Below are positions 42,827 to 51,131 of a stretch of DNA of 64,000 nucleotides, piece by piece; position 1 is the first letter of the stretch, and every line of letters begins with the position of its first letter. Both the position numbers and the translations under genes were made by a program. The stretch covers positions 1-64,000 of the forward strand of contig JBKBNY010000018.1 of NCBI GenBank assembly GCA_046295175.1, in the 5' to 3' direction. This DNA comes from JALOLV01 sp046295175 (GTDB taxonomy: Bacteria > Bacteroidota > Bacteroidia > Cytophagales > Spirosomataceae). The notes below the pieces were generated by a model. The model was not told the DNA's origin. It saw nothing but the letters and a program-made list of their open reading frames with translations, and ran no database searches.

Positions 42827-45394
42827 ATGTTAAAACGAAACAGGCAATTAAGACTTTTGAGTGCCTTATTTTTGCTTATTCATTTACTGACCGTAAATGT
42901 CTATGGGCAAGAGTATGGCTTAGAGTTTTTTGGGCATGAAGTAGTTACAGATAAACGTACTGCGTTGGTATTGGGCGATGAACTTATCTGCACAAACAAC
43001 AACCTCGAATTAGCCTTTGAACTCAAATTTAAGCCTAAAGTAAGCTCGTATTTTGGGTATGTTTTCAAGATTATTACCGAAGACGACAAAAATATTGACC
43101 TACTTTTTCAGTCGGACTCACAAGGGAAGGTAAAAACCTTTAGGATTATTTCGGGCGATAAAGACATCAAACTTACTAAAAGTTTAGATTCGACAACACT
43201 CTACTCTCAGTGGAATCAGTTCAAAATCAGTATTAAAGATAACCAGTTGGCCATTTTTTGTAATGGTAATCAATTTGGTTCGGGACAGATTCCGTTTGAG
43301 TTTAAGAAGTGTTTTAGGGTTTATTTTGGCGAATGCTCGAATCCGAAGTTTCTGACGAGCGATGTATTGCCGATGTATTTACGAAATGTTGTGATAAAAT
43401 CGGGCGAAAAAGCACTTTATCATTGGCAACTCAATGAGGTTTTTGGACCGAATTCGATTGATAAAATTGGGCATCGTGAGGCGACAACTAAAAATGCCCA
43501 ATGGCTCTTAAAAAACCATTACGAGTGGAGATTGCTCAAAAAAATAAGATTTAAAGGGAATTCGAGTTTTAGTTTCGACCCTAATTCAAAGAAAATTATT
43601 GTAAGTTCTGACCTCAAAACGTATTTCTTCAATACCCAAAACGACTCGCTCATTGTAAAAAACCTTACTTCGACTCATAGAAAATTTACTTTTGGCGATA
43701 TTGGGATATTTTTGAAGAAAAAGAATAAACTCGTCAATATCAGGCTCAACGAAAAGCAACTATTTACCTACGAAACGACTTCTAATACTTGGGATATTGC
43801 CCCCGACCAAAAATACAGCTTGACCGAATATTGGCACCATAATAAGTACGTTTATCCGCAAGACTCGGCGATTGTTTTGATTGGTGGCTACGGACAATAC
43901 AAATACAAAAATCGTTTTCAGAAGTATTCTTTTCAGACAAAATCGTGGGTTGATTTGAAACTAAGCGGCGATGAATTAGACCCTCGTTATATGTTTGGCT
44001 TGGGAAATAAATCGGCCACAAAATCATTTATTTTTGGAGGTTTTGGCTCAAAAACGGGCGACCAAGGGCTAAATCCGCAGAATTATTACGATTTACTGGA
44101 GATTGATTGGCAGAAAAATAGTATCAAGAAAATCTACGATTTAAAAGTGCCAGAACAGCCCTTTGCGGTGGCTTCTTCGCTGATTTATGACGAAAAAAAT
44201 GATTCTTTTTACGGTCTCATTTACAATCAATTGAAATTCAACACCAGTTTACAGTTGATTGAGGGTTCGTTATCAAAACCAGAAATAAAACCAATCTCAA
44301 AAGAAATTCCGTATCGTTTTTTGGATGTGGCGAGTTTTGCCGATTTGTATTTCGATAAAGAGAATTCAAAATTATTCTGCGTAACGAGTTTCCACGACCG
44401 TAACCCGATTGATTCTACCGAAATCAATATTTATTCGCTTGAGTTTCCGCCTACTAATGTCCCTGCCGAAGCCCTGCAAGAAGGCGGATTTATGCAAAAA
44501 GTATCAAAAATTGCTTTGTATGTCTTACCAGTTTTGGTGATTGTGTTTTTGGTGGGTGTGTATTTGGCAAGGCGTAAACCAAAGCCAACAGTTGCGTCAC
44601 AATCAAAAGAAATTCAGGTGGAAGAAACGCCAAAGGTTGTGGTAGTTGCCGAGAATGAAAACAATGATGTGAAAGGAAAAGTCTTGCTTTTTGGCGGATT
44701 TCAGTTTTTAGATGTTAAAGGTGCCGATTTGACGAACCAGTTTACACCATTGCTCAAAGAAATGTTTTTGTACCTGCTGCTCAACTCTATCAAGTGGAAC
44801 AAAGGCGTGAATTCGACCCAACTCAACGAGATGTTTTGGTACGATAAAACTACAAGCAGTGCCAGAAACAACCGCTCGGTGAATATTACTAAACTGAAGA
44901 CGATATTTGAGCAATTAACGGGAATTGAGATAAACAAAGATACGGGCAATTGGAAAATCGTTTTTGACCCTTCGTTAGTTTACATTGATTATTTTGAATT
45001 TCAGAAACTGACCAATTCTAAAAAACAACTCAATTCGGAGCAGATTCGGACATTGACCGAAATCGTAAACCGTGGGAGTTTCTTATCGAGCCTTGAATAC
45101 GAATGGTTGGATGATTTCAAAGGTGAAATCTCGAACCGAGTGATTGATACTTACTTGGCATATTCTGAAAAATTAGAACTTGCCACTCATGCCGAAGAAA
45201 TCGTCGAAATTGCCGATAGTATTTTCAAATTTGACTCGGTCGATGAAACCGCCATGTCGTTGAAGTGCCGAGCTTTGGTGCATCTTGGTAAGCATTCACT
45301 TGCCAAAAGTTGCTATGAGCGATTTGCCAAAGATTATCACCGATTGTACTCCGAAGAATACGGTGTCTTGTACAAAGAAGTTTTAGAAGGGTAG
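42827..45394 (+). CDS. Membrane-anchored regulator: extracytoplasmic kelch-like sensor, one TM helix, cytoplasmic winged helix
   Basis: A single 855-residue protein. Signal peptide (1-27, NVYGQ). Residues about 30-205 look like a concanavalin/LamG-like beta-sandwich. Residues about 240-545 have kelch-like repeats (VLIGGYGQYKYKNRFQKYSF, KSFIFGGFGSKTG). One membrane helix follows (about 562-582, ALYVLPVLVIVFLVGVYLAR). The cytoplasmic part has a winged-helix DNA-binding domain of the OmpR/SARP type (about 620-715: LKEMFLYLLLNSIKWNKGVN, LNEMFWYD, ARNNRSVNITKLKTIFEQL) and a helical BTAD-like end. It would sense a signal outside the membrane and act on DNA directly, without kinase or phosphate acceptor. 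Targets unknown. Confidence 0.78.
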   Translation: MLKRNRQLRLLSALFLLIHLLTVNVYGQEYGLEFFGHEVVTDKRTALVLGDELICTNNNLELAFELKFKPKVSSYFGYVFKIITEDDKNIDLLFQSDSQGKVKTFRIISGDKDIKLTKSLDSTTLYSQWNQFKISIKDNQLAIFCNGNQFGSGQIPFEFKKCFRVYFGECSNPKFLTSDVLPMYLRNVVIKSGEKALYHWQLNEVFGPNSIDKIGHREATTKNAQWLLKNHYEWRLLKKIRFKGNSSFSFDPNSKKIIVSSDLKTYFFNTQNDSLIVKNLTSTHRKFTFGDIGIFLKKKNKLVNIRLNEKQLFTYETTSNTWDIAPDQKYSLTEYWHHNKYVYPQDSAIVLIGGYGQYKYKNRFQKYSFQTKSWVDLKLSGDELDPRYMFGLGNKSATKSFIFGGFGSKTGDQGLNPQNYYDLLEIDWQKNSIKKIYDLKVPEQPFAVASSLIYDEKNDSFYGLIYNQLKFNTSLQLIEGSLSKPEIKPISKEIPYRFLDVASFADLYFDKENSKLFCVTSFHDRNPIDSTEINIYSLEFPPTNVPAEALQEGGFMQKVSKIALYVLPVLVIVFLVGVYLARRKPKPTVASQSKEIQVEETPKVVVVAENENNDVKGKVLLFGGFQFLDVKGADLTNQFTPLLKEMFLYLLLNSIKWNKGVNSTQLNEMFWYDKTTSSARNNRSVNITKLKTIFEQLTGIEINKDTGNWKIVFDPSLVYIDYFEFQKLTNSKKQLNSEQIRTLTEIVNRGSFLSSLEYEWLDDFKGEISNRVIDTYLAYSEKLELATHAEEIVEIADSIFKFDSVDETAMSLKCRALVHLGKHSLAKSCYERFAKDYHRLYSEEYGVLYKEVLEG

Positions 45395-45422
45395 GTGATA
45401 ATTTGATTTGTTTATTTTATTT

Positions 45423-45571
45423 CCTTTCGGTTAATAGCATGTAAAAAATAAAATTACCACTAAGGAACTTAGGACACAAAGTGTCACTAAGACATAATCA
45501 AACTAAGTGAATCTATGTGTTCTACTTGAGCTTAGTGGTAAATTTAAAAATACGATTTTTCAACCGAAAGG
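45423..45571. repeat. Nested palindromic element (TTACCACTAAG type)
   Basis: Outer perfect 10-bp arms CCTTTCGGTT (45423-45432) and AACCGAAAGG (45562-45571). Inner perfect 11-bp arms TTACCACTAAG (45454-45464) and CTTAGTGGTAA (45531-45541). Related words (TTACCACCGAG, CTCAGTGGTAA) occur at 51132. It fills the gap between the regulator and the 185-residue gene. Confidence 0.65.
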
Positions 45572-45599
45572 GAATAATAATTCTATCCTTAGCTTAATA

Positions 45600-46157
45600 T
45601 TAGCAACCTCCTTGGCGGGGCGGACGGTTATAAATTACTTTACTATCTCGTACTACATAGTCGCCCGATATGATTGGGTATGAATACTTGGGTGCGTGCG
45701 ATACACTGCGGCTTCGTATAATTATTTTGTCGTTGACTTTCATGCTACGTAACTGCTCAAATTCATTGTCGTTTTCTGGTCCAAAACTGAGGATGTAATC
45801 TTCATTGTTAATATTTACCATCATTCCGAAGCCCAATCTTGAACCTGGTGGAAGAGAAAGGGAAGTTACAACTGCCTCCATATTGGTAAAAGCATCCAAA
45901 TGCTTCCGTATTTTTGCTTCGCTGGCATACACTTTTTTACCTTCGGGAGATTCTACCCATTTTTTGAACATCACACCATCAGGAGTAGCCTCCCATTTTT
46001 TTCTTGCAGCTTCTCTTTCAGCCGCAGAGAGCGGAACGCCCCCAGAAGGCTTTGTAATTGACTTTTTAGGAGTTTCATGTCTAAATTCACGATTGGCAAC
46101 TACCAGTCCGCTTATCACTATTAGCGGTAAAATCAGGGTAAAAATGAGCTTTTTCAT
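45600..46157 (-). CDS. Hypothetical exported or membrane-anchored protein, 185 residues
   Basis: Not recognised. An N-terminal hydrophobic helix (residues 3-22) is a signal anchor or signal peptide. Next comes a charged helical stretch with a repeat-like pair (AREAARKKWEATPDG-type: ERE-AARKKWEATPDGVMFKKW, quoted in parts; then VESPEGKKVYASEAKI). A compact domain at about 95-180 with beta-strands follows (SRLGFGMMVNINNEDYILSF, KVNDKIIIRSRSV), ending PPRQGGC. On the minus strand TATATTTG at 46202-46195 is a good -7 promoter element about 38 bases upstream of the start. Confidence 0.6.
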   Translation of the reverse strand: MKKLIFTLILPLIVISGLVVANREFRHETPKKSITKPSGGVPLSAAEREAARKKWEATPDGVMFKKWVESPEGKKVYASEAKIRKHLDAFTNMEAVVTSLSLPPGSRLGFGMMVNINNEDYILSFGPENDNEFEQLRSMKVNDKIIIRSRSVSHAPKYSYPIISGDYVVRDSKVIYNRPPRQGGC

Positions 46158-46194
46158 GTTTTTTGTATGAGTTTTATCTTCTTTTGAATTTCGA

Positions 46195-46202
46195 CAAATA
46201 TA
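46195..46202 (-). promoter_or_regulatory. Putative -7 promoter element of the 185-residue gene
   Basis: TATATTTG on the minus strand fits TAnnTTTG and lies 38 bases before the ATG at 46157. No exact -33 TTTG. Confidence 0.45.
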
Positions 46203-46263
46203 AATGCCTATTCTACAAGCCTTCTATGAATACTTGCAAAAGAATGTAAACGGATTGTAAAAC

Positions 46264-46279
46264 TTACTTTTTTAGTAAG
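46264..46279 (-). terminator. Possible terminator of the Arr gene
   Basis: Short stem CTTACT / AGTAAG with TTTTAC after it in the minus direction, 9 bases beyond the Arr stop codon. Weak but well placed. Confidence 0.4.
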
Positions 46280-46287
46280 CTAATTGG

Positions 46288-47031
46288 TTAATTGATGATT
46301 TCGCCCTTGTTGGTTTCTAATTTTTCGCGAAATTTTTGGATAACTTCGGGCGATTGCCTCACCCATTCGGTTGCTTCGCCGACGATTTTTAAGGGTGATT
46401 GTGAGCGATACGAGCGAGTCGGATTACCGGGGAATTTCTTATCTGTCAGATTAGGGTCGTTTTCAAAACTGCCCGTAGGCTCGATGATATAAACCCTCTC
46501 AGCCCCTTCGCCTTTTGCCAAAGCCGCCGCAAGCCCAGCTCCATTTATGAGAGCAGTGAAATAAATGTGGTTCATCTTTAGTTCTGTTTGGTAATTAGAA
46601 TTACCACCCGCTACCAGCAAATCGCCAATTTGTAAATTGGCTTTTGTTCCGTGGTAGAATGGACCTTTATCGGCAGGGTTTTCTTGATAAAGCAAAGCTA
46701 AATCCTGATTCTTTTGAGCATTTTCGAGGTCACCTAAGTCTTCGTAGCACTTGGCGATGTTGGTGTAGAGCGACGGAAACGCACTTTTGACCGAATCATC
46801 GTTGGTATTTATGGCAAATGCCAGTGCTGTTTCGAGCCATTTGAGCTTATCTGAAACCGTTTTTTGATGCCGAGCTACGTAATGGGCTGCCAAGTATTTC
46901 TCGAAATCATTGGTTGCTTCGTCAAAGCCTTGTTGAAAAAATCTGATTGCTTCTTCGGGCTTGCCTTGGTCTTCCATTTCCATTCCGAGAATACAAAGTT
47001 TGACAATTTCATTGAAAGGTGAGAAATCCAT
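46288..47031 (-). CDS. arr: Arr-type rifampin ADP-ribosyltransferase with helical TPR-like N-terminus
   Basis: About 247 residues from the ATG at 47031; a farther upstream start would overlap the hydrolase gene. Residues 1-105 are helical and TPR-like (GKPEEAIRFFQQGFDEATND, YTNIAKCYEDLGDLENAQKN). Residues 110-247 are the Arr domain, which inactivates rifamycins by attaching ADP-ribose from NAD: FYHGTKANLQIGDLLVAGGN, HIYFTALINGAGLAAALAKG, ERVYIIEPTGSFENDPNLTD, KKFPGNPTRSYRSQSPLKIV and GEATEW. The His-Tyr-Asp active-site positions of the family appear kept. Typical Arr is about 140 residues with no N-terminal extension. Confidence 0.88.
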   Translation of the reverse strand: MDFSPFNEIVKLCILGMEMEDQGKPEEAIRFFQQGFDEATNDFEKYLAAHYVARHQKTVSDKLKWLETALAFAINTNDDSVKSAFPSLYTNIAKCYEDLGDLENAQKNQDLALLYQENPADKGPFYHGTKANLQIGDLLVAGGNSNYQTELKMNHIYFTALINGAGLAAALAKGEGAERVYIIEPTGSFENDPNLTDKKFPGNPTRSYRSQSPLKIVGEATEWVRQSPEVIQKFREKLETNKGEIIN

Positions 47032-47063
47032 TTGTATGTTTTTTTTGGTTGAATCGGATGGTT

Positions 47064-47972
47064 TTATAATACTTTTTTCAGGATTGAGAAAAATGCGGCG
47101 GGTTTCTCGACCCACGGAAAATGCCCACTACGCTCGATGTAATGCAACTTGGAGTCGGTCAGGCGTAGGTTCATGATTTCTTGTTTGCCATCATTAAGAA
47201 AATCCTGTCGGCCTTGAATAATCCTTACGGGTTTCTTTAGGTCGTAAGCCTCTTTGGCAATATCCCATTTCCAGAAATTTGAATTATCAAAATAAGCATT
47301 GAAAAAGTCATTGCTGAAATTAATGGCCTTCTCGGCTGGTGGAGCGGATGTAAGAAACGGCTGAATCTTTTGTTTATCGAAGAAATAGGCTTTAAGCATG
47401 ATGCTTTCTTGTCTGAAATCTTTCTCGACGGGATTCAACGACGTATCCGAACCGATTTTTTCGAGTTGTTGCATATCATCATCGGTTAGTCGCACCATCG
47501 CGTTGTCGTTTGCGTATCGTTGAAACTTGTTATCGGTACCAATACTCGACACCAATATCACTTTATCGACCCGCTCGGGGTATTTAATGGCGTAATAAAG
47601 CCCAAAGTGAGTGCCGTAGCTGTGTCCGATTACATCCCATTTATCAATCTTTAGTTTGCTTCTTACCAATTCTATATCTGAAACTACTTTTTCTGGACTC
47701 ACCCACGCCGTATCGGGCTTTCGGTATTGCGACCTCCCAGTACCTTCGTAATCTATCAGAATACATTTGTATTGGCTTAATGAGTCTGCAATATCTCGCA
47801 TATAATAACTCGAAAACCCGGGACCACCCTGTAATAAAACAATGGGTTTGCCTTCTCCTTTTACATAGAAATGGATAAATCCATTGGCGATTTTAACCGA
47901 ATCACGGCGGTATTGGGCTTGGCTATTTAGACAGAATAGTACAGCAATGTAGAAGATGATTTTTTGGCTCAT
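47064..47972 (-). CDS. Exported alpha/beta hydrolase (prolyl iminopeptidase-like)
   Basis: 302 residues with a signal peptide (1-19, LNSQAQ). Oxyanion-hole segment VLLQGGPGFSSYYM (variant of HGGPG), nucleophile elbow VIGHSYGTHFG, acid near IIQGRQDF and catalytic His in IERSGHFPWVEKP. This set fits the S33 / proline iminopeptidase group, though many relatives are lactonases or esterases. The Arr gene starts 32 bases downstream on the same strand, so they may be co-transcribed. Confidence 0.85.
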   Translation of the reverse strand: MSQKIIFYIAVLFCLNSQAQYRRDSVKIANGFIHFYVKGEGKPIVLLQGGPGFSSYYMRDIADSLSQYKCILIDYEGTGRSQYRKPDTAWVSPEKVVSDIELVRSKLKIDKWDVIGHSYGTHFGLYYAIKYPERVDKVILVSSIGTDNKFQRYANDNAMVRLTDDDMQQLEKIGSDTSLNPVEKDFRQESIMLKAYFFDKQKIQPFLTSAPPAEKAINFSNDFFNAYFDNSNFWKWDIAKEAYDLKKPVRIIQGRQDFLNDGKQEIMNLRLTDSKLHYIERSGHFPWVEKPAAFFSILKKVL

Positions 47973-48032
47973 ACATAGATGATAGTTTAACTACTTATTC
48001 GGTATATTTATGCGAAACATGCAAAATCATCA

Positions 48033-48140
48033 TTACCATTGCTGAATGATGACTCCAAGTTGATTATCTCTTAAAGCAAACTCTTTTGCACCCCACGGAC
48101 GAAGGGTGATTTTACTGAGATTTGTGTGATTCGGATAGGG
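48033..48140 (-). pseudogene. C-terminal remnant of a VOC/glyoxalase-like gene
   Basis: The last 26 codons before the stop at 48033 read TLRPWGAKEFALRDNQLGV then IIQQW. This looks like the end of a VOC-fold protein, where a final strand carries the E-F-x-x-x-D text. The open frame to the right of it (up to 48317) is AT-rich and unlike any domain, so only the tail seems to survive. Confidence 0.35.
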
Positions 48141-48341
48141 TTGTGTGTCATAAATCCATGCTCCAAATATAGTATAAAAAACAATAGAAGTACATTTGCA
48201 GATATATGACCATTTTTTACTTTTCAGGTCATAGTGATAGTTTATTAAAGAGTTTGTTGAAAGTTTATTGCCCAAAAGTATCAGTAATGAAGATTGTCGG
48301 TAAAAGTATGATTGCATTTCTAACTATGGGAGTTATCTGTT

Positions 48342-48437
48342 ACCGCTGAATTCGCTGAAAATTTCTCTGCGATTTTCTGCGTTTGTCAATCTGCGTTTTC
48401 TGCGGTTCAAATTTTTTACCCGCAGATGTTCGCTGAA
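48342..48437. repeat. CTGCG-rich intergenic repeat, copy 1
   Basis: A stretch with repeated TTCGCTGAA, CTCTGCGATT, TTCTGCG and ATCTGCG, then the inverted CGCAGATG. A similar arrangement (CGCAGATTCCCGCTGATT then TTCTGCGACCTTCTGCGG) stands at 54083. Both lie in gaps rich in other repeats. Confidence 0.55.
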
Positions 48438-48481
48438 ATACAACTACCGTGTAAGATTTGCAGCTTGGCAGATTTTTAGTT

Positions 48482-48675
48482 TTAGGACTTTCGCTTGGCT
48501 ATAAATAATCCCATTAGGGATAGAATATCGGTAGAAAAAAATAAAATCTTTTTTAAAACAAGTCCCGTAGGGATGATATATCGTCCTTACGGGACTTAAA
48601 ACCCCAAAAAGACATACTTTTCTACCGATATAGTGTCCCGATGGGACAAAAAAATAATTGAAGCGAAAGTCCTAA
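48482..48675. repeat. 194-base element with three nested inverted repeats
   Basis: Outer arms TTAGGACTTTCGCTT (48482-48496) and its exact complement AAGCGAAAGTCCTAA (48661-48675). Middle arms ATATCGGTAGAAAA (48525-48538) and TTTTCTACCGATAT (48618-48631), perfect. Inner arms AAGTCCCGTAGGGA (48560-48573) and TCCTTACGGGACTT (48584-48597), one mismatch. Small hairpins of the type TCCC-n-GGGA stand between them. It contains no gene. The perfect ends recall a MITE, but I see no target-site duplication. Confidence 0.75.
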
Positions 48676-48700
48676 GTATTAAGCCCTGTGAAATTTATAA

Positions 48701-48787
48701 ACTTATAGATATTGAAATAACTTCCCTTAGAAACCGTGCCACGGATTCTTCTCTTATTTATTTAACCAAGTTATTTCACAATCAATA
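48701..48787. repeat. Inverted repeat ACTTATAGATATTG type, short copy
   Basis: Shares its left 40 bases (ending TTAGAAACCGTG) and its right 30 bases (CTTATTTATTTAACCAAG then TTATTTCACAAT) with 54415-54554 almost exactly. The core is CCGTGCCACGG. The middle of the longer copy is missing. TTGAAATAACTT and AAGTTATTTCACAA are the outer inverted ends. Confidence 0.7.
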
Positions 48788-48821
48788 AACCTTGTCAAAG
48801 GTACTACCTTATGCTTACATT

Positions 48822-49310
48822 TTAATCCTTTTTAGGTTTCATAATTTGTCTAAGGAATCTTACCCAAAAATTCCATTTACTGTATTTTTTATCTTTGGTA
48901 AAATGGTTTTCTACTTTATCAAAAGCATCTTCTATATACGCATCGTGTAACCAGCGAATCGCCAATGCCCATTTTAAAGTTGCAGTACCGGTTGTGGTCA
49001 TGTCAATGATGTGTGATAGCTCGGTTTGGTTAGTACCTAATTCGATAATATCGAATCTGTGAAAACCATTAAATCCTTTTAAATCAAACTGAAAAGTTAT
49101 GGATTTTTCGGGATGATATGCAGTTACAAAATACTTTATTGGCCCATGACCACCTTTTGAGCCAACTTGTAGCCCTCTGTCAAGTCTCATCGGATGCCAT
49201 TTGTCTGTTGCCAGTATCATATCGTTTTTGGTAGCTAAAGTATTTAATAGTTCACCAATTTTAGAGGTTGGTTGGTTAAGAACTCTTTTGTGAATATTAA
49301 TTACTTTCAT
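48822..49310 (-). CDS. SRPBCC (START-like) domain protein
   Basis: 162 residues, cytosolic, no signal peptide. The order of strands and the long final helix (ALAIRWLHDAYIEDAFDKVE) fit the polyketide-cyclase / SRPBCC fold, which binds hydrophobic small molecules. Other clear pieces are HPMRLDRGLQVGSKGGHGPI and the strand pair ITFQFDLKGFNGFHRFDII. Its start overlaps the upstream membrane gene by four bases (ATGA), so the two are translated together. Confidence 0.72.
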   Translation of the reverse strand: MKVINIHKRVLNQPTSKIGELLNTLATKNDMILATDKWHPMRLDRGLQVGSKGGHGPIKYFVTAYHPEKSITFQFDLKGFNGFHRFDIIELGTNQTELSHIIDMTTTGTATLKWALAIRWLHDAYIEDAFDKVENHFTKDKKYSKWNFWVRFLRQIMKPKKD

Positions 49311-49918
49311 TTGCCAATAAGAATATTATAATCGGACGGAATTTGAAATCCTTGGAATTGGTTTGTCAAACCATAGATTAAAAAAGTTGCAAAGCAAAAC
49401 CCGGTTATCAGAATAAAGATGGATTGTTTGCAAGGGCTGAATCCAAGAATGGGTTTGTTCATTCGCTGATTATGAATTGCAGCAATATGCCCAAAAAATG
49501 AAGCAACGGCAAGGAAATAATACGGAATAAAAAACAAATTGAAAGGAAATGTATTAAGTCCGGCAACGCCAAAATAAATATTTGTATCAAGATGTAAGAT
49601 AAATCGCCCCGCAAGAACAACACTCACGTGAATAACAAAAAAAATGGCTAAGTAAAGCCCTGTCCAGATTTGCAGTTTCTCAAAAAAAGTGCTTACAGTA
49701 TGCCTTTTTGCTTTGAAGAGTAATAAACCAGAATAGATTTGAGTAGCAACCGCCGAAAGTAAAATTGACTCAACAAAAATATTGCGATAAATACTTCGTA
49801 GAGAGTTCATTACTTCGATGTGCTTGCCAGCACCTAAAATGCTAAAACAGTGATTGAATAAGTGCAGACCCACAAAAACCGTGATTGTTAGCCCAGATAT
49901 AAAATGAAGCTTTTTCAT
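49307..49918 (-). CDS. Five-helix membrane protein, cytochrome b-like
   Basis: About 203 residues from the ATG at 49918 (49936 would add six). Five hydrophobic helices, several with conserved-looking histidines: ITVFVGLHLFNHCFSI, LAIFFVIHVSVVLAGRF and ASFFGHIAAIHNQ. Paired His residues in helices recall the heme-anchoring SdhC/FrdC-type cytochrome b subunits, but I cannot confirm heme binding. It is followed by the SRPBCC gene in one operon and preceded by a Crp/Fnr regulator gene 55 bases upstream. Confidence 0.6.
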   Translation of the reverse strand: MKKLHFISGLTITVFVGLHLFNHCFSILGAGKHIEVMNSLRSIYRNIFVESILLSAVATQIYSGLLLFKAKRHTVSTFFEKLQIWTGLYLAIFFVIHVSVVLAGRFILHLDTNIYFGVAGLNTFPFNLFFIPYYFLAVASFFGHIAAIHNQRMNKPILGFSPCKQSIFILITGFCFATFLIYGLTNQFQGFQIPSDYNILIGK

Positions 49919-49973
49919 GATAATTACTTTGGGCAAAGGTCAGTAATTAATACATAATTTCAATTGATATAAA

Positions 49974-50555
49974 TCAAATTCGGTTTTTGGGATTACGGAT
50001 TCTGCTTAATGTCTCTAATGTAATACCTAAATACGAAGCAATATGTGTAAGAGTAACTCTCTGAATAATATCGGGCCTAATGTTTAAAAGATTATCATAC
50101 TTCTGTTGAGCGGTTTCAAATTGAACAGAAACAATTCGTTCTTGAAGTTGGAGCATTGTTTGGGTTATCACCATTTTGCTTAATCTGTCAAATTCTCTGT
50201 ATTTATCAGAAAGTTCATTTGCTTTATCTCTCGAAATTTCTAAAAGAATACTCGGCTCTAAAATCTCGATGAAATGTGGACTCGGTACATCCAGAAAAAA
50301 ACTATTAATAGAGCAAATAAAATGATTCTCAAATGCAAACCAATCTGTTATATCCCTACTGTTTTTTAGGTAAAATGCCCTTGCTGAGCCTTTAGCAATG
50401 AAATAGGTTTTATCAGAAAATTGACCCTCTCTAATAATTATAGTTCCTCTATCGGGTTTAAGTATTTTAGAGAAATCTTTTAATTCACATTGACATTCAT
50501 TTGTCAATTTCAAATAGTGTTGTTCTATATTATCAATTATTTGTTCAATATCCAT
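49974..50555 (-). CDS. Crp/Fnr family transcriptional regulator
   Basis: 193 residues. The N-terminal cyclic-nucleotide-binding-type beta-barrel is at about 25-115 (LKPDRGTIIIREGQFSDKTY, FIAKGSARAFYL). The C-terminal helix-turn-helix at about 165-190 reads VTLTHIASYLGITLETLSRI. No Fnr cysteines are seen. Proteins of this short Bacteroidota type usually bind neither cAMP nor iron-sulfur clusters as classically known. It precedes the membrane protein-SRPBCC pair on the same strand and may control it. Confidence 0.88.
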   Translation of the reverse strand: MDIEQIIDNIEQHYLKLTNECQCELKDFSKILKPDRGTIIIREGQFSDKTYFIAKGSARAFYLKNSRDITDWFAFENHFICSINSFFLDVPSPHFIEILEPSILLEISRDKANELSDKYREFDRLSKMVITQTMLQLQERIVSVQFETAQQKYDNLLNIRPDIIQRVTLTHIASYLGITLETLSRIRNPKNRI

Positions 50556-50645
50556 ATAGAATGATGTCTATCATAACGTGAGTTCGCTAATTAATGAAAG
50601 TCAAAAGGGCTTGAAAATGAGATAATTGTGGTTTTGTAGCAATAT

Positions 50646-51047
50646 TTAGCTTTTAAATATTCCATTATAAATCAGATAGCTAATAAATCCTGCTAAAATA
50701 GTGGCCATTATGTCCCAAATATCTATTGGCTTACCAAGTAGAGGATGCACAAGTTCAAACACAACAACACTAAAGGTACCGAGTTTTATCAAGTAGTTTC
50801 CTTTTGCTGTGTCGTTGGATAATATGGCAATCAAGAAAAAAATCGTTGGCAATGTCCCGAAAGTATTACCCAAAGTATCCGCAATGTGAAAGTCATTTAT
50901 TTTATTGTTGTAAATATACGGTCGATAGATGGGCCGTCCAACAAATTCATAAATGAGCAATGCTGAGATTCCGATGGCAAAATTGATTGCTTTGTATTTG
51001 GTAAGTTTCCAGTTTGTTAGCTCAGATTTAATATCGTTTAGTGTCAT
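50646..51047 (-). CDS. Small membrane protein, VanZ-like topology
   Basis: 133 residues with four hydrophobic helices (about 20-36, 65-80, 90-105, 112-128). The combination FHIADTLGNTFGTLPTIFFL and KPIDIWDIMATILAGFISYL, with an acidic residue before each helix, recalls VanZ-like proteins. I am not certain of the family. It stands alone, with a repeat-rich gap upstream. Confidence 0.55.
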   Translation of the reverse strand: MTLNDIKSELTNWKLTKYKAINFAIGISALLIYEFVGRPIYRPYIYNNKINDFHIADTLGNTFGTLPTIFFLIAILSNDTAKGNYLIKLGTFSVVVFELVHPLLGKPIDIWDIMATILAGFISYLIYNGIFKS

Positions 51048-51131
51048 GATGCTACATCTGGTTGTGGTGGTAAGTTTTTTGTCATTGTATTGAAGTAAGT
51101 AAAAGTGAAGAAATATCTCATAGTGTATTAT

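Noticed and set aside
47032..47115. 5' extension of the Arr gene by 28 codons
   Set aside because: It would overlap the end of the hydrolase gene and has no conserved residues; the ATG at 47031 follows a clear gap.
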